Positions 15,159 to 23,150 of a stretch of DNA of 41,705 nucleotides are shown here, in pieces. Source of the stretch: CAYRHJ01 sp964424105 (GTDB lineage Bacteria; Planctomycetota; Phycisphaerae; UBA1845); the NCBI GenBank assembly GCA_964424105.1, contig CAYRHJ010000009.1, forward strand, positions 1 to 41,705, in the 5' to 3' direction. The translations under genes were made by a program, and so were the position numbers. The notes under the pieces are model-generated. The model was not told the DNA's origin. It did no database searches and saw only the letters and a program-made list of their open reading frames with translations. Each line of letters starts with the position of its first letter. The stretch's first letter is position 1.

Positions 15159-17275
15159 CCACGACGACGATAAACGATCGCGCCAAGTCCGCGAAAGTTC
15201 AAACCGTTGCGTTGGTCGGTAATCCGAATTCCGGAAAGTCCACGCTGTTCAACCGGTTGACCGGTCTGCGTCATCAGGTCGGGAATTATCCCGGCGTCAC
15301 GGTGGAACGGCAGCAGGGGGTGATGAAGGGTCTGCCGGGGACGACCGTGTTGGATCTTCCCGGGTGTTACAGCCTGCGGTCTTGCAGTCTCGATGAACGA
15401 ATCTGTCGCGACGTGCTGCTTGGTTGGGTGGAGGGTTTGCCCCGGCCGGACGTTTTGGTGGTGGTGGCAGACGCGACCAACCTCGAACGACATTTTTTCC
15501 TGGCGACGGAGATTCTTGAGTTGGGGATTCCCACCATCCTGGTCTGCAACATGTTGGATGAGTTGGAACGACGCGGCGACCGGATCGACTTCGATCGGCT
15601 GTCGGCTGAGCTGGGAATCGCCGTTGTGGGCACGGTGGCGACAACGGGCCGCGGATTGGATCGGCTGCGGGAGCTGATCGGAGAATCGGTCGAGGTGCAG
15701 AATGGACACCTGTGGGGTCAGCACGCGAGTCCCATTCCGCCCGAACTGGAAAGGTCGCGGCAGTTTGTCAGGGAGTTTGCCCTCGCGGACGAGGCGGGCA
15801 CGGATTCCGTCGCGATGTTGCTGCTGTCGCGATCGGTTCTGGAGCGCAACGATCCGGCCTACATACGCCTGCCGAAGCGCGCGGAAGAGGCGTTACGCAC
15901 GATTCAGCAGTCGGTCGACGGAGACGCGGCTTCGTCGTTGATTGGGCGGCGCATTCAGGATCGATACAAGCGTATCGGCGAAATAGTTCAGGTCGGCGTT
16001 ATCCGATCCGCTGACAGGCGACCGACCGTGACGGATCGCATCGATCGAATCGCGACGCATCGGTTGTGGGGAATGGTGATGTTTTCATCGCTGATGGCCG
16101 TCATGTTCCTGGCGATATTCAGTTGGGCTGAACCGGTCATGGGACTGATCGAGCAGTTGATCGGCGGGATTGGCCAATGGGTGTCGGGCGTGCTCGGCGC
16201 GGGCATGCTATCGGACCTGCTGGTGGACGGCGTCATTGCGGGCGTGGGAAACGTGGTCGTCTTTTTCCCGCAGATATGCATTTTGTTCTTGTTCATCGGC
16301 TTGCTGGAGGACAGCGGTTACATGGCCCGCGTCGCGTTTGTGATGGACCGGGTCATGGCCGGCGTGGGGTTGCATGGGCGCAGCTTCATCCCGTTGCTGT
16401 CGAGTTTTGCGTGCGCGGTACCGGCCGTCATGGCGACGCGAACGATTGCGGATCGACGGGACCGGCTGGCGACGATGATGATATTGCCGTTGATGAGCTG
16501 TTCGGCACGATTGCCGATTTACCTGTTGATGATCAGCGCGCTATTCGGCAGCAGCGTGTGGATCAAGTCGGGGATCATGTTTGCCATGTACGCGTTGGGG
16601 TTGGTCACCGCGCTGATGGTGGCCTGGGTGTTGAAGCGAACACTTTTGAAGGGCCCCACCCCCACGTTCCTGATGGAATTGCCGCCGTATCGTCGACCTA
16701 AAATAGGGGCAGCCCTGCGACATATGTGGGATCGCAGCCGACTATTTTTGACAGACGCGGGTACGATCATTCTGGCGATGAGCATCGTATTATGGGCACT
16801 AGCCTATTTTCCACGTGCCGCGGATTGGGCGGATGTGCCGGGCGGTGGACAACTGCGGCAGAGTTATTTGGGGCGGATGGGAAAGGTGATGGAACCCGTG
16901 ATCGAGCCGCTGGGGTTCGATTGGAAGATCGGCGTGGGATTGGGGGCGAGTTTCGCTGCCCGCGAGGTTTTCGTAGCCACCATGGGCGTGGTGTACGGTA
17001 TTGACGAGGAAGTGGATGAAACGTCGATGACGTTGCGGGAACGAATTGCCGCCGACACTTGGCCCGACGGTCGCAGGGTCTACACGCCGCTGGTCGGTAT
17101 TTCCTTGATGGTCTTTTACGTGTTGGCCTGTCAATGTATGTCGACGCTGGCTGTGGTCAAACGGGAGACGGGCGGATGGCGTTGGCCGGTGTTCATGTTC
17201 ACGTACATGACCGCGCTCGCGTACGTCGCATCGCTGATTGTCTTTCAATGTGGTACGCTGCTGGGATTGGCGTAG
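15155..17275 (+). CDS. feoB: Ferrous iron transport protein B
   Basis: FeoB (706 aa) moves Fe(II) across the inner membrane. The N-terminal GTPase domain has G1 GNPNSGKS (22-29), the switch I segment VGNYPGVTVE (42-51), G3 DLPG (67-70) and G4 NMLD (132-135). A helical linker (190-290) leads to the membrane part from about 300, with the two gate-type halves (GLLEDSGYMARVAFVMDR and later SFAAREVFVATMGVVYG). Length is in the usual 650-780 range. No FeoC is seen. The ATG overlaps the stop of the second feoA. Confidence 0.96.
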   Translation: MTTTTINDRAKSAKVQTVALVGNPNSGKSTLFNRLTGLRHQVGNYPGVTVERQQGVMKGLPGTTVLDLPGCYSLRSCSLDERICRDVLLGWVEGLPRPDVLVVVADATNLERHFFLATEILELGIPTILVCNMLDELERRGDRIDFDRLSAELGIAVVGTVATTGRGLDRLRELIGESVEVQNGHLWGQHASPIPPELERSRQFVREFALADEAGTDSVAMLLLSRSVLERNDPAYIRLPKRAEEALRTIQQSVDGDAASSLIGRRIQDRYKRIGEIVQVGVIRSADRRPTVTDRIDRIATHRLWGMVMFSSLMAVMFLAIFSWAEPVMGLIEQLIGGIGQWVSGVLGAGMLSDLLVDGVIAGVGNVVVFFPQICILFLFIGLLEDSGYMARVAFVMDRVMAGVGLHGRSFIPLLSSFACAVPAVMATRTIADRRDRLATMMILPLMSCSARLPIYLLMISALFGSSVWIKSGIMFAMYALGLVTALMVAWVLKRTLLKGPTPTFLMELPPYRRPKIGAALRHMWDRSRLFLTDAGTIILAMSIVLWALAYFPRAADWADVPGGGQLRQSYLGRMGKVMEPVIEPLGFDWKIGVGLGASFAAREVFVATMGVVYGIDEEVDETSMTLRERIAADTWPDGRRVYTPLVGISLMVFYVLACQCMSTLAVVKRETGGWRWPVFMFTYMTALAYVASLIVFQCGTLLGLA

Positions 17276-17297
17276 AGATTCCATGGGAGGCCGTTCG

Positions 17298-18101
17298 ATG
17301 TTGAATTCAACGCGGCGTTTTCGATGGTCGGGCATGATTCTATGGTCGATGTTTGTGTTTTCGGCGAGCCTGTTGGGACAGGAGTCGAGTCCGGTTCAAG
17401 ATCGGCTGCGGGATTCGTCGGAAAAGCCCGTTCGCCAGCTACCGCGCAGCGAGGATCGGTCGTACGAGCGCGACCAGATGCTCCGCCATCAAATCACATC
17501 GCGTGATATAACGGACGAGTCGGTCCTGCGGGCCATGCGCAACGTTCCCAGACACTGGTTCGTGCCGGACGACGTGATCGATCATGCCTACGAAGATCGC
17601 CCGTTGCCCATCGGACATCGGCAGACGATTTCGCAACCCTACGTGGTGGCCTTCATGACGGAAGCGCTGCGAATCGAGGCACAATCGAAGGTGTTGGAAG
17701 TGGGAACCGGGTCAGGTTATCAAGCGGCTGTTCTTTCCGAGATCACGCCACACGTTTTTACGATCGAGATTGTCGAGCCGCTGGGAAAGCGGGCGATGGA
17801 GACGTTTGAATCTCGCGGGTATACGGACATTCAGACGCGTATCGGCGATGGTTACCGCGGTTGGCCGGAGGAAGCGCCGTTCGATGCGATCATCGTCACG
17901 TGTGCGCCCGGTCGCGTCCCGCCCCAACTCATCGAACAGCTAAAGCCCGGTGGCAGGCTATGCATTCCGGTTACCGAGCGAAACCAGGTGCAATGGCTTC
18001 AATTGATCGAGAAGGACGAGTCCGGCGAATTGAAAGTCGAAAGAACCATGCCGGTCCGTTTCGTGCCCATGACCGGCGAGGCTCAAAAACGCCCCGAATG
18101 A
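17298..18101 (+). CDS. pcm: Exported protein-L-isoaspartate O-methyltransferase
   Basis: PCMT methylates isoaspartyl residues to start their repair, using SAM. The 267-aa product carries PCMT motifs: VPRHWFVP, the ISQPYVVAFMTEAL segment (111-124), the SAM-binding VLEVGTGSGYQAAVL (132-146) and GDGYRGWPEEAPFDAIIVT. Unlike cytoplasmic Pcm (about 210 aa) it starts with a signal peptide (residues 1-28, ending SLLGQE), so it is predicted to be periplasmic. GGGAGG 7 bases before the ATG at 17298 decides the start; an ATG at 17283 overlaps that site. It begins only 22 bases after feoB and may be co-transcribed with it. Confidence 0.9.
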   Translation: MLNSTRRFRWSGMILWSMFVFSASLLGQESSPVQDRLRDSSEKPVRQLPRSEDRSYERDQMLRHQITSRDITDESVLRAMRNVPRHWFVPDDVIDHAYEDRPLPIGHRQTISQPYVVAFMTEALRIEAQSKVLEVGTGSGYQAAVLSEITPHVFTIEIVEPLGKRAMETFESRGYTDIQTRIGDGYRGWPEEAPFDAIIVTCAPGRVPPQLIEQLKPGGRLCIPVTERNQVQWLQLIEKDESGELKVERTMPVRFVPMTGEAQKRPE

Positions 18102-18214
18102 TGATTTGAAGTTTGGCGCTTTTCCCGGCGCTTGGCCGGCGGTTCGTGTAGTTGGTGTGAATGATCGCAACTTTTGAAACGTCGATAACGAATCTAAAAC
18201 GGATTCGGCGGCCC

Positions 18215-18239
18215 CCGCTCCCTGACGGTCGCGGCTCTG
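18215..18239 (-). repeat. 25-bp fragment of a dispersed repeat
   Basis: Read on the minus strand, these 25 bases are identical to 28911-28935, the core of the inverted-repeat-bounded element described at 28898-28979. The core reads as DGRGS in one frame. The flanks do not match, so this is a solitary core. It lies between pcm and the convergent amidohydrolase gene. Confidence 0.8.
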
Positions 18240-18268
18240 TTAAGATGCTGACGGCGTGGCTGAATACA

Positions 18269-19972
18269 CTAGCGCCCGTCGTAGACGATCCGCCCGTCGA
18301 CGATGGTGACGAGGGCTGCGGTGTCGGCGATGTCGTCCGGCGGAATGGTCAGGACGTCCTGCGAAAGAATAACCATGTCGGCGAGTTTGCCCGGTTCGAT
18401 GGTGCCTAGATGTTTTTCGCTGAACGCGGATCGGGCGGCGTTGAGCGTATAACATTGCAAGGCCTGTTCCACGGTAATGTTTTCCTGGGGAATCCACGGG
18501 CGTCCGGGTACGACTTGGCCGTCGGGGGTCATGGTGTCGAGTGTCCTGCCGGTCACGGCGGCGGCGATGCCTTGGAAGGGGTTGACGGTGACCACCGGCC
18601 AATCCGATCCGAAACACACCAGCGCGCCCGATTCGATGAGCGAGCGGAAAGCGTAGGAGCCGCGTAGTCTGTTTCGACCGATGGCGATTTCGGCGTAGCG
18701 GCCGTCGTCGGCTTTGTGATAGGGCTGCATGGAGGCGGTGACGCCGAGTTCGGCAAATCGGTTGATGTCTTCGGGCAGCAGGTGCTGGGCGTGTTCGATG
18801 CGATGTCGGCGGTCGCGCGGGCCATGTTTTCGGGCGATGGCTTGGTAGGCGTCGAGCAGGAGGTGGTTGGCTTCGTCGCCGATGGCGTGTACGACGCACT
18901 GCAAGCCCGCGGCGTCGGCGCGCTCAATCATGTACCGCAGAAGTTTCGGCGGCGAGGCCATCTTGGCCAGGATTCCGCCGGGATAGTCGCCGTGCGGCGA
19001 GGCGTCGTCGTAGGGTCGGTACATGTAGGCCGTTCGGCTGCCCATGGATCCGTCCATGTAACCCTTGAAACCGGCGACGGTCAGCCATTGGTCCCGTGGG
19101 TCAAAATCCTTGACCGTCGAAATGGTCGCGGGCCAGTCGTCGGTTGATATGAATTTGCGGATTCGCACGGTCATGGCGTTTTCATGATGGGCCCGTTGCA
19201 TCACCGGAAGATCGTCGGGACCCGAAACGTCGTGCACGGCTGTGATACCCAGCGAGTTGGCGTGTTTCATGGCCCGCAGCAGCGCGGCGTACAATTGATC
19301 GGCGGAGGACGAGGGGATGTGTCGCGATACCAGACCCATGGCCGAGTCTTTCAAGATGCCGGTCGGTTCGCCGGTGTCGGGATTTCGCTCGATCACGCCG
19401 CCCGCGGGATCCGGCGGACCGTTTTGATCGATGCCGGCGAGTCGCAACGCGACGGTGTTGGCCAGGGCTTGATGACCGTCCATGCGGTTCAGAAATAGCG
19501 GTCGATCGCCGGTGACGGCATCAACCCATTCCGTCGTGGGCGATTCGCGGATGGGCCAGCTTTCGACGCTCCATCGGCCGCCGAGGATCCACTCGCCCGG
19601 CGGCGTTTGAACGGCGGATTGTTGGACGGCGGCCAGGAATTCGGATTTATTGGCGGCTTCGCGTAGATTGAGACGGGCGAGCTGGAGTCCGCCGCTGACG
19701 ATATGAACGTGGCAATCGGTGATGCCCGGAATCACCCGCCGCCCATTGGCGTCGATCACGTTCGTATGGTTTCCGATCCAGCGGCTGACATGAGCATCGG
19801 AGCCGATGGTGACGATTCGCCCGGCTTGGACCGCGACGGCGCTGGCCGGTTGGCCCGTGCCGGTCCAGACATGGGCGTTGATGATGGCCAGGTCGGCGGT
19901 GCCGATGGGGGCGAGCGTGCTGCAACCCCCGGCGGAGAGGGTGACCCACAGCGTTAATAGGCGACGATTCAT
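18269..19972 (-). CDS. YtcJ-like amidohydrolase lipoprotein
   Basis: This 567-aa metal-dependent hydrolase belongs to the amidohydrolase 3 / YtcJ group, whose few characterised members hydrolyse N-substituted formamides. Metal-site and core motifs are GITDCHVHI (near 93), HAIGDEANHLLLDAYQ, HRIEHAQHLLPEDI, MQPYHKADD and GSDWPVVTVNPFQG, with the terminal beta-sandwich segment GTIEPGKLADMVILSQD. The N-terminus MNRRLLTLWVTLSAGGC looks like a lipoprotein signal with Cys17, so the enzyme is probably membrane-anchored outside the cytoplasm. The substrate is not predictable. It converges with pcm and is divergent from uvrC. Confidence 0.88.
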   Translation of the reverse strand: MNRRLLTLWVTLSAGGCSTLAPIGTADLAIINAHVWTGTGQPASAVAVQAGRIVTIGSDAHVSRWIGNHTNVIDANGRRVIPGITDCHVHIVSGGLQLARLNLREAANKSEFLAAVQQSAVQTPPGEWILGGRWSVESWPIRESPTTEWVDAVTGDRPLFLNRMDGHQALANTVALRLAGIDQNGPPDPAGGVIERNPDTGEPTGILKDSAMGLVSRHIPSSSADQLYAALLRAMKHANSLGITAVHDVSGPDDLPVMQRAHHENAMTVRIRKFISTDDWPATISTVKDFDPRDQWLTVAGFKGYMDGSMGSRTAYMYRPYDDASPHGDYPGGILAKMASPPKLLRYMIERADAAGLQCVVHAIGDEANHLLLDAYQAIARKHGPRDRRHRIEHAQHLLPEDINRFAELGVTASMQPYHKADDGRYAEIAIGRNRLRGSYAFRSLIESGALVCFGSDWPVVTVNPFQGIAAAVTGRTLDTMTPDGQVVPGRPWIPQENITVEQALQCYTLNAARSAFSEKHLGTIEPGKLADMVILSQDVLTIPPDDIADTAALVTIVDGRIVYDGR

Positions 19973-20081
19973 TTGATCGACTCCGGGCAGCCGGGCGCTG
20001 CCGAATCAACGTGTTTTTTCTGCGATGCCGGCGCCGTCAGGCAAGCACACCGTGACGGCGGCGTATAGAATAACGCGACGA

Positions 20082-21461
20082 ATGAATTCAGACGAGAGAC
20101 TACAGCAAATCCGCGAGAAAATCGCGCAGTTCCCCAAGGAACCCGGCGTCTATTTGATGAAGGACGGGGAGGGGCGGGCGCTTTACATCGGCAAGGCCAA
20201 GGACCTGCGCTCGCGGGTGAGCAGTTACTTTCAACCCGGGGCGGACCTGTTGAACACCCGTGGTCCGGACATCGCCCGCATGGTCACGCTGGTCGAGGAC
20301 ATCGATTTTCTGGATTGCGAGACGGAAGTCGACGCGATGTTGAAAGAGGCTCGGCTGATCAAGGACACGCAACCGCCTTTCAACGCCCAGCTAAAAGACG
20401 ACAAGACTTTTCCGTACATCGAAATCACCACGCGTGACGATTTTCCAGCCGTGTACGTGACGCGGACGCCCCGGTTGAAGGGCAGCAAACTCTACGGGCC
20501 GTTTTCCAGCGCGTCGGGCGTTCGTGATGCTGTGAACGCGCTTCAGAAGGTCTTCAAATATCGCACGTGCGAGCTGGACATTCGGGAAGGCGACGATTCA
20601 CGACGGTTTTTTCGACCCTGCCTGTTGTATTCCATCAATCAATGCACGGCGCCGTGCGCGGCGCTGATCGGCCAAGAGGAATACCGTCGGGACATCGATC
20701 GATTGAAGCGCATGATGGCTTCCAAGAGGAGTGTGATCGTGCGGCAGATGAAGAGGGAGATGAATGAGGCGTCGGCCAGTCGTGATTATGCCGAGGCGGG
20801 TCGATTGCGCGATCGCATCAAGGCCATCGAGTCGCTGTCCCTGTCGGGCGACGTCCACGAAGACGTCCAACCGGAGGTGTTCTACATCGACCCGGCGAAG
20901 GGCCTGGAGAAACTGGCGGATCTGCTGGGATTGGAGCATGCCCCACGGAGCATCGAGGGCATCGACATCGCGAATCTGCTGGGCGAGGAGACGGTAGGCT
21001 CGCTGGTCTGCTTCATAGACGGCAAACCGTTCAAGAATGGCTATCGCCGTTTTCGGATCAAGACTGTCGAGGGCAGCGACGACTACGCCAGCATACGAGA
21101 AGTGGTGACTCGTCGGTATCACTACGCAGCCGATGGCGAGGAGCTGTACCCGGATGTCATTCTGATCGATGGCGGACTGGGACAGTTGCATGCCGCGTTG
21201 CAGGCTTTTTGCGACATGGACATCCAACCGCCCATGGTCATTTCCCTGGCCAAACGAATGGAAGAGGTTTACGTTCAGGCGAGATCGACGCCGGTCCGCC
21301 TGACGCGAAACAACGAAGCCCTGCGCCTGTTGCAGCAGGTGCGTGACGAAGCCCACCGGTTTGCCCAGCATTATCATCACATCCTGCGACGTAAGAAAAC
21401 GTTTGATGAAGACGTGCAGGCCGGACGTCGACCGGCCTCGCGGGGCCGCAAACCGCAATAG
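20082..21461 (+). CDS. uvrC: UvrC excinuclease subunit lacking the C-terminal HhH domain
   Basis: UvrC makes both incisions in nucleotide excision repair. This 459-aa version has the GIY-YIG nuclease (PGVYLMKD at 21-28, ALYIGKAKDLRSRV at 33-46), the four-cysteine iron-sulfur site (Cys163, 180, 188, 192), the UVR motif (SRDYAEAGRLRDRI near 233-246) and the RNase H-like 5' nuclease with Asp295, Asp363 (LIDGG) and His425 (RDEAHRFA). It then ends in a short basic tail; the paired helix-hairpin-helix region that makes normal UvrC about 600 aa is absent, and no frame continues it. The ATG at 20082 is chosen because MNSDERLQQIREKI is the normal beginning; the frame opens at 20025. Confidence 0.9.
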   Translation: MNSDERLQQIREKIAQFPKEPGVYLMKDGEGRALYIGKAKDLRSRVSSYFQPGADLLNTRGPDIARMVTLVEDIDFLDCETEVDAMLKEARLIKDTQPPFNAQLKDDKTFPYIEITTRDDFPAVYVTRTPRLKGSKLYGPFSSASGVRDAVNALQKVFKYRTCELDIREGDDSRRFFRPCLLYSINQCTAPCAALIGQEEYRRDIDRLKRMMASKRSVIVRQMKREMNEASASRDYAEAGRLRDRIKAIESLSLSGDVHEDVQPEVFYIDPAKGLEKLADLLGLEHAPRSIEGIDIANLLGEETVGSLVCFIDGKPFKNGYRRFRIKTVEGSDDYASIREVVTRRYHYAADGEELYPDVILIDGGLGQLHAALQAFCDMDIQPPMVISLAKRMEEVYVQARSTPVRLTRNNEALRLLQQVRDEAHRFAQHYHHILRRKKTFDEDVQAGRRPASRGRKPQ

Positions 21462-21597
21462 TGTGTGTTCCGCCGACTATGATATCATGGCGATTTGGGT
21501 GCCGCCGACCGTGAAATCACGCAGGATCGAGTTTCCCGTCGAGGTTGTGGTTCAAACGATCCGATCATGTTTCAGACCACGTTTCGAGTGTTTGGAA

Positions 21598-21767
21598 CGC
21601 CTAACAGTTTCAGAGCCGCGACCGCTTGCCCTTGACTCGCCGTTGCGAGCGAGAGCTTCGCGTGTCGCACCGCGACACCGTCTTGCGAAGCAAGACAACG
21701 CCGTGTCAAGGGTGGCGGAGCGGTCTTCCGGTCCATTCGAATGGCAAGTCGGCTATTGTGTTAGGCG
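21598..21767. repeat. 170-bp element with perfect 9-bp terminal inverted repeats
   Basis: CGCCTAACA at 21598-21606 is matched in inverse by TGTTAGGCG at 21759-21767. The outer parts match the 82-bp element at 28898-28979; the middle holds about 85 extra bases, itself strongly palindromic (CCCTTGAC with GTCAAGGG, GTGTCGC with GCGACAC, CTTGC with GCAAG). The structure suggests a non-autonomous MITE-like element. The rest of 21462-22016 holds no gene. Confidence 0.75.
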
Positions 21768-21887
21768 CTCTTAAGGGTCCAGTGACGTCGCGAGTGATTC
21801 GTTGATCATCGTGGCATGGGAGACGATTAGAATCTACCATATCGTTCGGTAGACGACCGTACGGCCGATGCAACGTCGTTGAAGTGG

Positions 21888-21998
21888 ACGCAGACAGGGA
21901 CGCGTGTATGCGTCATTCCGGCGAACGCAGACAGGGACGCGTGTGTGCGTCATTCCGGCGAACGCAGACAGGGACGCGTGTGTGCGTCATTCCGGCGA
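21888..21998 (+). repeat. 37-bp tandem repeat, three copies
   Basis: Three units beginning ACGCAGACAGGGACGCGTGT start at 21888, 21925 and 21962, almost identical (one base differs in copy 1). Each unit ends with the CGTCATTCCGGCGA arm of the dispersed palindrome. There are no spacers, so it is not CRISPR. Confidence 0.9.
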
Positions 21999-22012
21999 AC
22001 GCCGGAATCCAG
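21985..22012. repeat. 28-bp dispersed palindrome (CATTCCGGC family)
   Basis: Identical over 28 bases to 25831-25858. Arms ATTCCGGCG and CGCCGGAAT flank a two-base centre. It ends 4 bases before the GTG start of the glycosyltransferase, so it forms that gene's ribosome-binding region. Confidence 0.9.
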
Positions 22013-22016
22013 AATT

Positions 22017-22733
22017 GTGAAAGTTTCGAACGACATTCAAGATTTGCCGCCGGGCGTGGTTGACGAAACCTACGTGGTCGTCGCTGCCTACAACGAATCC
22101 ACGTGCATTCAACAGGTCGTGGAAAGAATTTGCGCGTCCTATCGTCACGTGGTGGTTGTCGATGACGGCTCGGCGGACGAGACGGCCAACGCGGCCCGTC
22201 GCGGTGGCGCGCACGTTCTGCGTCACGTCATCAATCGAGGTCAGGGTGCGGCGCTACAGACCGGAATAGACTATGCGTTGACGCGCGGCGCTCGTTTCCT
22301 GGTTACGTTCGATGCCGACGATCAACATCGCGTGGAAGACATCGCCGAGATGCTGCGTCCCATTTGCGCTGGCCGATGTGAAATCACGCTGGGTTCACGT
22401 TTTCTGGGTCAGACGGTGAACATGCCCATGTCCAAACGATGGGCGTTGCGCGTCGCCGTCTTGTTCACGCGTCTGGTCAACGGCGTGAGACTGACCGACG
22501 CGCACAACGGCCTGCGGGCATTTTCGCGACTGGCTGGGGAGCGAATTCGGATCACCGAAGATCGCATGGCCCACGCCAGCGAATTGATCGATCAGATTTC
22601 GCGTTCGGGATTGCCGTATATGGAAGTGCCCGTGCAAATTCGTTACACGCCCTATTCGTTGGCCAAGGGGCAGTCCGTCCGAAATGGTTTTCGCATTCTG
22701 CTGCATTATTTGATTGGAAAGGTGGGAAGATGA
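22017..22733 (+). CDS. GT2 family glycosyltransferase, polyprenyl-phosphate type
   Basis: The 238-aa protein is a single GT-A domain like dolichol/polyprenyl-phosphate mannosyl or glucosyl transferases, which charge a lipid carrier in the cytoplasm. Motifs are YVVVAAYNES at the start, VVVVDDGSADET (nucleotide binding), NRGQGAALQTGI, and the metal site FDADDQH, followed by GSRF and KRWALRVAV. No C-terminal membrane helices are present. The GTG at 22017 fits the domain start; the frame stays open upstream only through the tandem repeats. There is no normal ribosome site. Its stop overlaps the next gene (ATGA), a DUF2304 protein, a frequent partner of such enzymes. Confidence 0.85.
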   Translation: MKVSNDIQDLPPGVVDETYVVVAAYNESTCIQQVVERICASYRHVVVVDDGSADETANAARRGGAHVLRHVINRGQGAALQTGIDYALTRGARFLVTFDADDQHRVEDIAEMLRPICAGRCEITLGSRFLGQTVNMPMSKRWALRVAVLFTRLVNGVRLTDAHNGLRAFSRLAGERIRITEDRMAHASELIDQISRSGLPYMEVPVQIRYTPYSLAKGQSVRNGFRILLHYLIGKVGR

Positions 22734-23077
22734 GTCCATTTCAAATTGTATTGTTGGCCATCGCGCTGGTGGTCCTTTCCGGCAGTCTATGGGCGATATT
22801 CCGTGGCTGGGTCGGGCGGCGAGAGATTGCGTTCGTGGTGATTCTGACGTCAGTGGCAGCCGCAGCCATCATCCGACCCGATCTGACCACATGGGTGGCG
22901 AAGCGGCTGGGAATCGGTCGCGGGGCTGATCTGCTGCTATATGGGCTGGCCATCATGACCGTCACCGGGTTTTTCATGATGTATGCGCGAATCAGGCAAC
23001 TGCGACGCGATGTGACGGCGCTGGTGCGACACCTGGCGATTCGCGAAGCCGCGACGGACCGCCCAACGACGCCGTGA
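22730..23077 (+). CDS. DUF2304 small membrane protein
   Basis: The 115-aa protein has three predicted membrane segments (about 3-22, 31-46 and 67-87) and a basic tail after MMYARIRQLRRDV. This architecture and the adjacent polyprenyl-type glycosyltransferase identify the DUF2304 family, whose exact role is unknown but probably concerns lipid-linked sugar transfer or its membrane docking. The ATG at 22730 overlaps the previous stop and has GGTGGGAAG directly before it. Confidence 0.8.
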   Translation: MSPFQIVLLAIALVVLSGSLWAIFRGWVGRREIAFVVILTSVAAAAIIRPDLTTWVAKRLGIGRGADLLLYGLAIMTVTGFFMMYARIRQLRRDVTALVRHLAIREAATDRPTTP

Positions 23078-23150
23078 TCACCGAACGTTGCACTTTCAGC
23101 CCGTCTTGAATAACCTGGGATTGCCGCTCGGCCGGAGGGGTACGCCAGGG

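Noticed and set aside
18125..18139. Small hairpin after pcm (CCGGC and GCCGG arms)
   Set aside because: Only five base pairs and no T tract; too weak to call a terminator.
21888..21998. Possible CRISPR array
   Set aside because: The three 37-bp units are contiguous, with no unique spacers and no cas genes.
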